Source: Chrysoperla carnea (lineage: Eukaryota > Arthropoda > Insecta > Neuroptera > Chrysopidae). From it: DNA of 64,000 nt. Position numbers and translations under genes: made by a program. Under the pieces are notes generated by a model. The model was not told where the DNA came from, did no database searches, and saw nothing but the letters and a program-made list of their open reading frames with translations. The first letter of the stretch is position 1. Each line of letters opens with the position of its first letter. The stretch spans positions 131,461,960 to 131,525,959 of the forward strand of contig NC_058337.1 of assembly GCF_905475395.1 (NCBI RefSeq). Direction: 5' to 3'. Shown here piece by piece: positions 53,197-64,000 of the stretch.

Positions 53197-56100
53197 ATGA
53201 AAATTGTAAAACCAATTAATCGTGTTCAAGATCATCACGTAACTCCAATTAATAAAAAGAAATATGAAAATGAAAAACGAAAAACATTCCATGAAATATT
53301 AAGACCAATATTGAAGATTGTCCAATTTTTTGGAATATTACCAGTTTCTGGGATCAATGAATCACAGCCAAATAAATTAAAATTTTCTTTATTTTCATGG
53401 CGATGTTTACAAAGTATTGTGTATGTGATTGGAATGTGTATGCTGGGATTTGCAGATAGTTTGGAATTAATGGAACAGGGTATAAGTTTTAGTGGGGCTG
53501 GTAGGAATATTATATGTTTTTTCATGCTAATGTGTAAAATACTTCACTAAATTTTAAGAACCACACATTAAAATTTATGTGAATTTTTTTTAGAGTTAAC
53601 TCATTTTTAGTTACTAATTATCGCGCAAGACTAAGACGCATAACAAAACTTTTACCAGACTTATTATTGAAAATAATTAACCAAAATTTCTAAATATATG
53701 AAGATAATTGATTTATGTATTTGTAATGATTAATAATATAAAAGATGCCATAAATTCTGAAATAATACAATAAGAATCAATCAAAACTTAAGTTTAAAAT
53801 ATAGTTGATGCAAGATCAAAAACAAGAATCGATTGACGAAGAACAAGACTTAACTTGATTATTTTTACAACTTGCAAGATCAAGACACAACTCTGTAAGA
53901 CCGAGACCTAACTTTGCAATTCCAAGACGTTTCTTGCTAGATCAAGACCCAAGACGAAAACTAATAATGCAAGTCCAATACCAAGATATTGGTATTGTCA
54001 AGAGCAAGATAACTATGGTCTTGATCTTGATCTTGGTCTCGCTCATCACTGCAAAAATTACCTTGAGATTGTTTTAGGTGGAGTATTTTTTTATATTTTT
54101 AATATTTCCAACATATTACTATTCATGAAATTGGCATATTACTGGCCAAAATTAATGAAAGAATGGACAAAAGTGGAACATCATTTGATTTTACATCCAA
54201 CACAAGTTAATCTTCCAAGAAAATTGTATAAAATTGCAATAATTATGACTATTTTGGCAGCAAGTTAGTTAATGACATTGATCTAATGTGTACGGTTTTC
54301 TTTTTATGGCAACCATGCTTTTATTTGTTCTAAAAAAGTACTGATATTTTCAGGGATCTAATGTTTTGAAAACGGTTAATATGCGTATTTATCCATCTAA
54401 CCCGGCCATAACGGAAATAAAACCATGACACGGATCACAATAATATCCTGGCAGAACTGCAGGCTATACCATAGATCTTACCTGGTATTGCATGAGTAGG
54501 GATGCAAAAAAAAAAAAACATCGGTTGGAAAACGTCGATGTTTTTTTTACATATTTCTCTACGATTGACAAATATTGGATGGCGAAGTTGAATTATCTCG
54601 GGAACATGTTTTTCATATCTTGCCACTTTTCAATTGGATTTTGAGTAATCGGAACAACAGCTGATCCAAGATAGTTTGTTTCTGATACTTCCAAATATTA
54701 AACGCCTTATCTTCTGAGTCATCAGAAGAATCTGATCTTCTAGTGAAATTTGTGGCTTTTTTTGCGAATGAATTAATAAATTAAAACAATCACTTTACTT
54801 TTGGGTAGTTGTTTTTTTCAAAACTTTTAAGTAAAACATCGTTTGGCTTACCATCGATACATCGATGTTTTGACATACTAAACATCGATGGCAAAAATCG
54901 ATGTTTTTTAAAATATCAGCATGCACGATGCTGATGTTTTAAAAAACGTGCACGACTACTTTCAAAACCGAAATTTCACTCATATCATGTTACTAGTCAA
55001 GAATCGATTGCAATTGAAATAGAAAAGATTAAATAACCTTGAGAGAAAATATGCGGGATAGTCTTTGGGCACTGCCGATAGAAGTGAAAACTAACTAACT
55101 TGTGAATTGTATGTAATGTTATTATTTATATGCGTTTCCACTATTTATGTCCTGGGGTTTAATTATTTGGTGTGGAACCCTGAAAAAAATATTTTTTAGT
55201 GGACCAAATTGTGAACCTCGAACCATCCTCGCATCCAATTGAACACATAGAAAAAATTTCATCAAAATCGATCCATTCGTTTAGGAGTTTAATTACAATC
55301 ACACGCGCAGTTCGAGTAAAATTTTTGTGGGATGACAAGTCGAATTTCTTTGCTCGAAGAAAGTATACCAACATAATGTTCCATCAGCGAGTTTTACCGT
55401 AGGTTTGCTAAAAAATACACGTACACATTAAATCTAATGCCAGTCACTATCCATTAGACATAACCAACAGTTTAATTTTGCTCGATTTTCTTTTTTATAG
55501 CTGATCATATTTTTTCGATATGTAATACAATGTTACAAATTGGATCGTGTATCTCAGAATCCAAAATTCAAGCATACTTTGAGATACGATTTATTCATGT
55601 ATTTAATCGTACATCGTTTGAGTATTGGAAAGCAATACTATGTCAATTACTAAATATAACCGCAACTTTCGTATGGTCATTTATTGACGCCTTTTTAATA
55701 ATAATTAGTATGGCGTTAACGGAATTATTTGAACGTGTTACGAATAAAATCAAAATATTTTATTTACAGGTATTTTAATTTTCTGAAAGTGTAACCTCTG
55801 AGCACATGGCTTCTGTTGCTTTATTTACAGGAAGTCGATGAATCTATTTGGTCGAATATTCGAGAAGATTTTAATAAAGTAACAATATTATGTCGTTTGG
55901 TTAATAAAACAATGTCTGATTTAATTTTACTGTCTTTTACAAGTAATTTATATTCGATTTGTGCTCAAATACTTCATAGTATTAGGTAAGAATACTACGT
56001 GTTTTAAGTTTTCAAACAAACTATTGTTGACCGATTGGAGGATTTTCGCCTAAGTTAATTTATTTGGTTTCAATAACTAAGGTGAAACCTAATATTGGCT

Positions 56101-57929
56101 AGCCGATAATGCGGTGCTGCATTTTCGAAATTTATTGAAGCTACGTTAAATTTGATCAAATATTTAAAAAGCATGACCCAAAATTAGTGGGATTACATAC
56201 TTGAATGATCAAAACTGGATAAAAGTTGCGTACGATAGAGCAAAATTAAATTATTTGGATTATGATGACGTCATAAGGTTCAAAAAATCTATTTTTTGGA
56301 TAATTTGGGCAAATCTTATCGTATTTGAATGAACTTTTTTTGAAACCCACTAATTTTGAGTTATATTTTTCATTTTTTGTGGTAGTTATTAGTTTTTCTT
56401 AGCCGTTATACCAAATGTGGAAACCATGTTACTGCATTTTCGAAATTTATTGAAGTTACGTTAAATTTGACCAAATATTTGAAAAGGTTGACCCAAAATT
56501 AGTGGAATTACATACTTGATTGATCAAAATTGGATAAAATTTGCGTGTGGTAGTGCTATATCAAATTTTTTGGGTTTTTATGACGTCATAAAGATCAAAA
56601 AATATTTTGGATATTTGGCCAAATTTTATCGTATTTGAATGAATCGTGTCAACAATATCAATAATAACAATAATTTTTCTTTATAATTTTTAGTCCCATG
56701 AAAAATTTATCTGCAATATATTTTTTCTACTCAATGATTTTTCTTCTATTAAGGACATTATATTTGACATTAACTTTATCAAAAGTACATGAAGCTAGTC
56801 GGGATCCATTACAATATTTATTTCAAGTACCAAAACAATCATATTGTCAAGAGGTAAGTTCTACCGAAGAAATGATTATATTTAAACTTTTGTTCCATCT
56901 CTAACGGTTTACAAGATGGGTCTAATGGACCCAAGACCCAATGACTTATGTTGCTCATTTACGAACTCGACCTCACTTTTTATGTTCTGAGCACAGACAG
57001 GCGGACAGATAATCAAAAATTGACTAGTTAGGTGATTTTATAAATATTTATACCAAAATTTTGTTCGTAACGACAATATTTTTAAGCGTTACAAACTTGG
57101 GTATAAACTTAGTAATATACATGGTATAAAAATTCATATCTTGCCATTTATTGAACATATAGCGACACATATTTTTGTTGGAAGTTGAACGTCCTACAAA
57201 AGAGATATCAGTCTCCTTTGAGTTATTTAAAAAGGTTTTCTTTTGCTGCTCCCAAACAATGGATGATTGCAGTTATAGAAAAATAAAATAAATTGTATCC
57301 TTTTTAGGTTGGACGATTTGTTACACAAATTACATCGGAAGTGATTGCATTAACCGGCATGAACTTTTTTTCTGTACGAAAAGGAATGATTTTATCTGTG
57401 AGTCAATTCTGTTTAAAGGCTAGTCTCACGCAGTCAATATCATTGAATCAATATTGAAATCGAAAAATATTTTGTCGTCTGAGAATTATATTGAAACAAT
57501 AATATTCGAAGAAAATTCAAACGACTTAATTTTTATTGAAGATTCACCAATTTATTTAGCGGAAGCATTTGCTATGCTCGGCTGTTTTTTATTCAGAGAA
57601 TGCTATCTCTGTCCAAATCATCTTTTTATTTGACTAATATTATTGACTCGTATAAGGGCACCTGAATTTTACCGTTGAGTTAATAAATAACATTGGTTCA
57701 AGAATATTGACCGTATGAGACAAGTCTAAAGATTCAAGTTAAACAGTCTGCGTTAACAATTAGTTTTGTTTTTTAGGTAGCTGGAACAATATTAACATAC
57801 GAACTTGTATTAATACAGTTTCATGAAACTGATCCTGTTGTAGCAATTGGAACACCAAAAAATATTAGCAATCAAATAGTGTTAGCACCTTGTACAAAAT
57901 TTAATATTAGTATCCCCGATTATTTATAA
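53197..57929 (+). CDS. Gustatory receptor, sugar-receptor clade
   Basis: Seven exons with consistent phases: 53197-53500, 54078-54263, 55501-55769, 55831-55985, 56694-56853, 57308-57397, 57777-57929, giving 438 residues, typical for the family. Insect gustatory receptors are seven-segment ligand-gated channels on taste neurons; this clade (Gr5a/Gr61a/Gr64 of flies) detects sugars. Evidence: the N-terminal EILRPILKIVQFFGILPVSG (family RP...AQFFG.MPV.G), YYWPKLMKEWTKVE (family WP.LM..W..VE), FIDAFLIIISMALTELF, WSNIREDFNKVTILCRLVN, and the C-terminal signature GRFVTQITSEVIALTGMNFF then GTILTYELVLIQF. An in-frame TGA at 53179-53181 sits before the ATG. Introns 1, 2, 4 and 5 carry repeats. Which sugar receptor it is orthologous to cannot be told from sequence alone. 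Confidence 0.95.
53815..54055. repeat. AAGATCAAGAC-rich repeat in receptor intron 1
   Basis: Many degenerate CAAGA(C/T)(C/A)-type units on the plus strand turn into the complementary GGTCTTGATCTTGATCTTGG near 54015-54040, ending in CTCATCACTGC. The layout suggests a short inverted-repeat element with simple-repeat arms. Confidence 0.5.
54497..54958. mobile_element. Possible hAT-like MITE rich in CATCGATG
   Basis: Begins TAGGGATGC and ends CACGACTA, near-complementary termini of hAT style, with several ACATCGATGTTTT-type motifs in both orientations inside. No exact 8-base duplication flanks these limits, so the edges may be wrong. Confidence 0.45.
55190..55325 (+). mobile_element. LINE 3' tail-like remnant in receptor intron 2
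   Basis: GTGGACCAAATTGTGAACC, then TTTCATCAAAATCGATCC and GTTTAGGAGTTTAATTACA closely parallel 60571-60690, so the two are copies of one family. The wording resembles RTE-like 3' ends. Confidence 0.6.
56118..56640 (+). repeat. Duplicated ~210-base repeat in receptor intron 4
   Basis: GCATTTTCGAAATTTATTGA starts at 56119 and again at 56434; both copies run through GACCCAAAATTAGTGG, ATTACATACTTGA and ATGACGTCATAA to ATCGTATTTGAATGAA. The copies are about 85-90% alike by eye. Confidence 0.85.
56880..57140 (+). repeat. Dispersed repeat, copy 2 (partner at 40470-40860)
   Basis: Starts TTTAAACTTTTGTTCCATCT only about 25 bases after the donor of receptor exon 5 and ends near ATATACATGGTATAAAAATTC. 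It is shorter than the copy at 40470 through an internal deletion. Confidence 0.8.
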
Positions 57930-57952
57930 TCTTAAAAGTCGAGAATTAAAAA

Positions 57953-57958
57953 AATAAA
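57953..57958 (+). promoter_or_regulatory. Candidate poly(A) signal of the gustatory receptor
   Basis: Canonical AATAAA only 24 bases after the stop codon, implying a very short 3' UTR if used. Confidence 0.5.
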
Positions 57959-58194
57959 TTTAAGTAAGGTTGATCGGACTGTAAGTACCTACACTAGAAA
58001 TTTATAGTACGCACTCTAAATTTTACTTTTTAAACAAAAATAGAAAATTTTAACTTGTAAATTAATTTTTTTAATCGGATTTATGTAATTATTTAATTAC
58101 TAAAAATAATAATAAATCGTCTTTTGACTCGTATAAATTTTCGCGAATTTTCAAGTTAAGATAATTATTCGTATGAGTTAGCAATTAATGCCAT

Positions 58195-58320
58195 ATACCT
58201 AGAGCATATATGACACAGTTGGTAAAGGCGGTTGGCATGGAACCTAAAGACCCGAGTTCGATTCCCGCCATTTGTGTATATTTTCATTTCTCTTGAATTA
58301 AAATTATTAAATGATTTTGT
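58195..58320 (+). mobile_element. tRNA-derived SINE head
   Basis: A-box-like TGACACAGTTGG (58211-58222) and B-box-like AGTTCGATTCC (58255-58265) lie 32 bases apart as in a tRNA gene, followed by a T/A-rich tail. The arms do not form an intact acceptor stem, so this is a SINE rather than a functional tRNA. The head is related to the one at 62594-62680. Confidence 0.55.
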
Positions 58321-59014
58321 ATAACGATATTATTTAATTTAATAAAAAATTTATTTTTAATTAAATTAAACGAGTTTTATTTTCATAAATTCCTTCCTGG
58401 ATTAACTGTTTCCAAAAACATTTACTATCTAAAATAGAAACTAAAACTCTTGAGCAGTGTTGCTAACTTAGTAGTTTTACTACTAAAACAATTCGGTCTT
58501 ACCATCGTAAGAAAGTTAAGGGTGCAAACAGATAAAGCTTTAAAAACTGCGAAAGTCTACGATATTTTGAAATACAATGAGGGTAAAGGGGCTGGAAAGT
58601 TGACATCTCAAAAGGTCATTGCCATTAACTTAGCCCTTTATACAGATTTTCAACTCTGTAAGGCTATTTGGAGGGGCTGTGCACGAAAAAAGGGGTTGTT
58701 CCTCTAGAATTCCCCTCAATATTGTTTTAATCAACAAGCAACTTTTCGTAGTACTAAAATAAGTGCCCGAATATCGAATAGAAACCGAATATTCATTTCA
58801 TCTCTATTAATAATTTTTAAATTGACAAATAATAATGGTTTTTATTTATTCGTTTCAATTAATGTAACAAATCATTGTTATATTAATAACCATGAACAAG
58901 TATTTCAGAAGAGTAAATAAAAACATTTTCATGTTTACATGAAAACATTTAAATGATATATTAAATCATATTTAATTACTTGTACTATTAACAAAATGTT
59001 TAATAACATGTATA

Positions 59015-59130
59015 TGTCACAGCCAACTAGCTTAATTAGCCATTCAATTAAGAGCCTAACCTTTTTAGTAAAAACGCTGTTCAACTAGCGGCCTAAAAAT
59101 ATTCAATTATTCAATCAAACAGCTAGGCAA
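59015..59130 (+). repeat. Dispersed repeat, copy 2 (partner at 28714-28830)
   Basis: Shares TTAATTAGCCATTCAATTAA and flanking matches with the copy near 28735. Unknown class. Confidence 0.6.
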
Positions 59131-59849
59131 ATGCCTTGGATCGATAGCGTAACTACTTGCTTAGCCTAGTCATTTAAATTTAGTTCCATTTTCGACCACC
59201 TGGCGCTGAATCGTACACACTGTCAATATGGCTTGGGTAAGCAACAACAGTGTTTGTTTTTATCATAGATTCATTGCGTTGACGCAAAAAAGTACAACAG
59301 AAGAGTGCAGTGAGAAAAAATTGGATCTAAGTATGTTAGGTACTATTAAAAACTAGTTTTCACGGTAAGAGTTGCAGTACTCAGATACAAACTATGCCAA
59401 CAAAATTCCAGGAAGTTTAATTTCTTTGAGAGAGACTGTAGTGTTGGTAAATAAGAATCCCATTCCATAGAACATTCTGGACTATAAAGCTCTCCCTTTC
59501 AAGCTCATGAGTAAATGATAAACAAATAACAAAAACAACCATAAAAATATAAATATTTCAAAAACATATTTTTTTTTTTTTATTAATTTACAATAACAAA
59601 CATGTTTGTTGAGAAAAATTGACAACAATAATAACATTACAATTAAATAAAATTCTTGTAATTATAATGTATCACGCAATAAATATTTGTTATTTGTTTG
59701 TTTATTATTAGGGGGCGTGTATGACGTTTGTCACGTTTTGATCGTAGGCTTTATTCTAGGTCTGTTTCTAAATACAAGCCGTTATGCTACCCATCATGTT
59801 TTGTCATGATTCTATTACTATTATAATCGTGAAAGTTTGTAAGCCTGTT

Positions 59850-60420
59850 TGGGTGGATGCTGGTTACGTTTTCACGCAAAAACTACTTAACAGATTTTGA
59901 TGAAACCTCACAGTATTATAGCTTTTAGATCAGAATCAGAACATTGTTACATAAAATAGCCATTCTTAGGAAGTCCTCAATAACAGCTACGACTTTGATG
60001 ATTTTTTTTTAAATGATTCTTTTTGTATAGTAAATCAGAAACATTTAAGAGGGGGAAAATAAACTGAATGGGGAATTGGCAATGTCACGACGGATATATC
60101 GACGCCCAGCCTAAATCGCTAATGCCTGAAAATTGAAATTTCGACAGGGCATTGATTTTATACTGCAGTTGTAATTTAAGAAAGGATTTTTCGAAATTCA
60201 TCCCCTTAAAGGGTGAAATAGGGGATGAATATTTGTATGAAAACTAGCGGCCCCGACGGACGGTGTCCCGTAAAAACTCCAATTCATGAATACCTATACT
60301 ACGTTTAGCCTGTCCGCTAAACCCATCCCGCTAAACCCCAATTTAACTCCTATTTATTGGAGTGGCCTGACCTTCGACCTTTGGCCTGACCTTTGATAGT
60401 AGAGCTCGCTGCGCTCGCAT
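59850..60420. mobile_element. Mosaic of Helitron- or LINE-like remnants
   Basis: Includes TTAACAGATTTTGATGAAACC, GGTGAAATAGGGGATGAAT and ACTAGCGGCCCCGACGGACG, each of a kind found in abundant insect repeats. No coding content and the boundaries are unclear. Confidence 0.35.
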
Positions 60421-60570
60421 ATGGCTCTAATAAATGCCTATTGACAATACCTGAATACTATTAAAAATACATAGTACACATAGTATACATAATGTGATAT
60501 GATTTATATGCGCTCCCACCATTTAATGAAATTTCATTTTTTTGGTACGGAGCCCTCAAAAACAGTTGTA

Positions 60571-60690
60571 CTGGACCAAATTGTAAATCTAAACCATTCT
60601 CGAATCTCCACGAACACACACAAAAAATTTCATCAAAATCGGTCCAGCCGTCTAGGAGGAGTTCAATTACATACACACGCACACAAGAAA
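60571..60690 (+). mobile_element. LINE 3' tail-like remnant, copy 2
   Basis: CTGGACCAAATTGTAAATC, TTTCATCAAAATCGGTCC and AGGAGGAGTTCAATTACAT parallel 55199-55300; followed by CACACGCACACA and an AT-repeat end. Confidence 0.6.
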
Positions 60691-60927
60691 TATATATATT
60701 AAGATATATACAAATCTTCATTTTGGAGTTCTCTACTTAACCGATTTTAAGATTTCCTTCGCCTATATATATGCTACATTATCAGCAAGTAACATGGGCT
60801 GAATTTTGTTTTAAAAAAAATTTGGGCTCCGCGCCAAAAGTAAAAATCCATTAAGAAGTAAAACCGTCTTACTTTTGAGTTAAGTAAGGGCATAAGTAAG
60901 CGCAAGGCAGGCGAAAGCTATTACCAA

Positions 60928-61147
60928 CAGGCGCGGATCTAGAAATTTTGTTCGGGGGGGGGGGGTGGTTGTAGGATTTTTGTCATTTTTGTTTTTCAAT
61001 AAAATAACAAAAAAACCAAATAAACAAAGATTTTTTTTTGTTTTTCGGTTTGTAAAATATTGATTCAGCTCTTTTTTTTGAAATGCGGGCTGTTTTGGGG
61101 GGGGGTTATGACCCATGTGACCCCCCCCCCCCTTAGATCCGCGCCTG
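60928..61147. mobile_element. hAT-type MITE with exact 8-bp target duplication
   Basis: Ends CAGGCGCGGATCTA and its complement TAGATCCGCGCCTG. ATTACCAA lies directly outside both ends (60920-60927 and 61148-61155). Subterminal G-runs (60956-60967) are mirrored by C-runs (61122-61132). The surrounding sequence resembles a Helitron-like tail (AAAGCGGGCGAGTAACTAC at 61191), so this is a nested insertion. Confidence 0.93.
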
Positions 61148-62394
61148 ATTACCAAGTAGTTTTTGTTTTTAAACTAGAAATTTTCTAACAAAGCGGGCGA
61201 GTAACTACTAATTTTTATATATTTAATAATGATCAAAACAAAACCGTGATATGTGGTATACTGGCATGTATTTAGGTACAGACGAACTTATATTCGGAAA
61301 AACATATAATTTTTCGAGCTGTTTTTTTATAATACTAAACAATATAATTATGAGGCATATTATTTTTGTTACCTATTGTAAATAATTATTATTTTTAAGT
61401 TAAACTTTATCATTTTGTAGATGGATATGCATATTTAGAGCTATTTTTTTGAAACATTAAAATATTTTTAAAATTTGTGACTATGTAGAAAAAAATAAAG
61501 GTAAGTATTTTTATAATTATTTACGTTTAAATCCTATTTTATAAAGAAATAAATATAATTGCGAAAATATTTGGGGCGGATCGACTCATGACCTTGGCAA
61601 TCCTTTGGATACAGAAAAATTTATTTAAAATAAAAGTATTCAAAACAGACCAAATAAAAATTTTTTAGCCAACTCCGAAAATTCTCAATCAAGTTTAGGT
61701 ACTTCTATTTGTCTTGATGACGATTTTAATACTGATAAAAAATGCCAAACTGACAAATGGCTTCAGGCAAAATAAAAAAGTACTTATTCTTAAAAATATC
61801 GTCTCAAATGGGGTCTTTTATTAAATCAAAATTTAAAAAAAATTATTATTATTCATTAATTAAAAAAATATGAAATTCATTAAATTGAGCTAATTTTCTT
61901 TAACTTCGAAATTTTAAATTCAAAAATTTAGGAAACCAAGACCAAATTTTTAACAAAATTTTAAGATATATTACAAATATATTTTAACAAAATTCGCACT
62001 TTACCGTTCCATAGCATCTTTCAGCCAATATTCATAAAATAAATACTTTCAAAAGGTCATTTGAAGGTGATTCAATATTTTAAATGAAAAACAAATAAAA
62101 ACAAAATTTCCTGATCTAATAAAATATACAAAATAAACATGTTTTAGCTTTGATTAAAAATTATAATATTTTCAATTTTCTTTTAATAACAAATCAATAA
62201 CTATTCTAAATGGAAAATTGAAAATATTTCATTTTTATTTATATGCAGTAAATTTACCTACATAAAAATACATTTATTTAGTAAGAGCTTTTGAGAGTTT
62301 CAATATCACATTATTTTCACTTTAAGTACATAGAGTGCTAAATAAAAGTTTAAGTAAAAAATTACTTTTTAAGAGACAAGATTCTATTGTACTA

Positions 62395-62690
62395 GGTTAG
62401 GTTATATTGGCTGTCCACGAAGGGCACACTTAAGCTATAGAGCCCATTGTGATACCATATATGTGTTTTACCACCTTTCCGCTGATAATTTCATTTATCA
62501 GCTCCTCAATTTCAGAGGCTGAGTGCGCCTCCTTCATGCATATACCATGCACTATACCAGCCCATCTAAACTCTTAACTAAATTAATTTTTGTTGCGACG
62601 GCGGGAATCGAACCCGCTACCCTATGCATACCGTGGACGGAGTTGGTTATGCCTTAACCAACTGTGCTAATAGGGCGACAAGCGTCTGTT
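62395..62690 (-). mobile_element. tRNA-headed SINE with LINE-like 3' tail
   Basis: On the minus strand the head (62680-62594) has a good A box, TAGCACAGTTGG, and a perfect B box, GGTTCGATTCC. A body of about 110 bases follows, then a tail (62480-62395) ending AACCTAACC that aligns with the 3' ends of the family-1 LINE at 4120-4205 and 10516-10610. It may be one SINE or a SINE beside a LINE fragment. Confidence 0.6.
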
Positions 62691-63649
62691 AACTTTGTTG
62701 TTAAAAATAAAATGGATTTTCTATTTTCCTAAAAAATTTTTGAATAACTTTTTTTTGGGCGAGTTTTTGAGTTTTGATCCTGAAAATCTGTATCAGGACA
62801 CAAAAATATATAGAAAAATATCTGTAAATCCAGGGATCTCAATCCTCCTGGGAGCTTTTTCGGCACCTCAGCAGTTACGATTTATTGTCCACGCTATATA
62901 TAATTAAGAATGTAAATATTGACCATATTTTCTATACTAAATAGAATGTAAAGAAAATATTATTTTTCATTTTCATTTAACACCAGTCGTCGTCCCAACC
63001 ATAATTATAAATAATATGTTTGTTATCAATACGTCATATCAATATGAGGAATAATATTATTAATATTGACAATGAGTACTCAATTTTTAAAGTGACATTT
63101 TTTATATATTTTTAAAAACATGCAAACAAAGATTAATAATCTATTTAACTTTAAAAGGTAGATAGAATTTTCATCATTTTATTTTTAAATATATTTTAAT
63201 AAAATTGTTATTAAAATCTCTTTCCAAAACTATCTAAAATTCAATAAAATTACCCATAATAAATGAATAATTAGAATTGCAAGTACATGAAAAGCGTAAA
63301 AATTTTCCGGTTTTTGTCCATAAGTTACGACACACCCAAAGAAATGGATTTTAGAGAGTCAGAAGTATGTTCTGTAAACTAAATAAATGTGCCATAAACG
63401 TTTTTTATGAATATCAATATATGGTGGAAGCGATGGAAAGAAAAACGGCAAGAAATCGTCTTTGCACATTTTCGAAAAACTTTGTACATACACTTTTGCA
63501 AGATTTCGCATGTTAACAACAACGAAATTGGGAAAGTATCAAATTGGTAGACGGAAATGAAGCATAGTGGATGAACCGTGGTTTTTGTATCTTATTTATA
63601 GAAAAATTTCCGACTGAATGACAGAGATTTAGTATCATGGTGATTTTCT

Positions 63650-64000
63650 TTTAAGGATGTATGACTATTTTGAACAAAAAGCTTGATTGACTAAATCTAA
63701 ATCAATTTTGAATATTTTAGTAGGGTTGCCCGATTATTTAAATAAATAATTAACTTCAAAAGTAGGTGATTTTATGGTAAAACGGTAAATGGATATGTTT
63801 TCATAGATTTCTCCAAAACTAGTCGGTTGATATTAAAAAAAAACTTTTAAATTAAAGTTAAAACCTTAATAAATAATGGAAAACAAAAAAACCTGTTGTG
63901 TCTGACTAATTAAGGATGTATGAGCACGATAGTGGGGACACAAAATAAAAAATATATATTTTCAATTTTGATGGTGAATTATGTTCTTTTTTCGATATCT
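63650..64000 (+). repeat. Repeat fragments with TTAAGGATGTATGA, cut by window end
   Basis: TTAAGGATGTATGA occurs at about 63651 and again at about 63911, in each case followed by AT-rich sequence. It may be the start of a repeat that continues beyond the window. Confidence 0.4.

Larger units (their letters stand above)
57930..64000. other. 6-kb gene-free right end
   Basis: No open frame shows a recognisable domain. The frame at 58450-58707 is leucine/lysine-rich without a family match. Repeats are listed separately: two SINE-type copies, LINE tails, Helitron-like sequence and an hAT MITE. The stretch 61200-62390 is plain AT-rich sequence in which I see nothing. Confidence 0.5.

Noticed and set aside
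58450-58707. Open frame of 85 codons
   Set aside because: No family resemblance and it sits in a repeat-rich region; no splice context.

Overview
The window is AT-rich nuclear DNA from an insect. The evidence is spliced genes with clean GT/AG introns, a sugar-type gustatory receptor, a ZAD-type zinc-finger protein (a class greatly expanded in insects), and many insect-style LINE, SINE, MITE and Helitron-like remnants. I cannot name the order or species.

Seven protein genes are supported and their exons were joined by hand with phases checked. From left to right: the 3' part of the autophagy scramblase gene Atg9 (+, 5-7279, running off the left edge); a U2SURP/SR140 spliceosomal gene (+, 11167-14432) whose reading frame ends before the usual C-terminal arginine/serine tail; xylulokinase XYLB (-, 15227-19602, complete, 9 exons); the E3 ubiquitin ligase mib2 (-, 29382-37122, complete, 13 exons, 1062 aa); an unrecognised four-membrane-segment protein (+, 42033-45084, 3 exons); a ZAD/12-finger C2H2 protein (+, 46310-49021); and a sugar-clade gustatory receptor (+, 53197-57929, 7 exons, 438 aa). 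These are unrelated housekeeping, signalling and sensory genes; nothing suggests a co-regulated cluster.

Most of the rest is non-coding and repeat-derived. Two large gaps (19603-29381 and 57930-64000) hold no gene I can support. Repeats include two families of decayed LINE 3' ends, tRNA-headed SINEs, two hAT-type MITEs with exact 8-bp target duplications, several long-inverted-repeat MITEs flanked by TA, Helitron-like ends, a minisatellite and a perfect 121-bp palindrome. Many sit inside introns and explain the intron lengths.

I saw no CRISPR array, operon, intact LTR element or other clearly new multi-gene system. The points most worth checking are the short U2SURP, the unrecognised four-segment membrane protein, the palindrome, and a SINE that appears to share its 3' tail with a resident LINE family.
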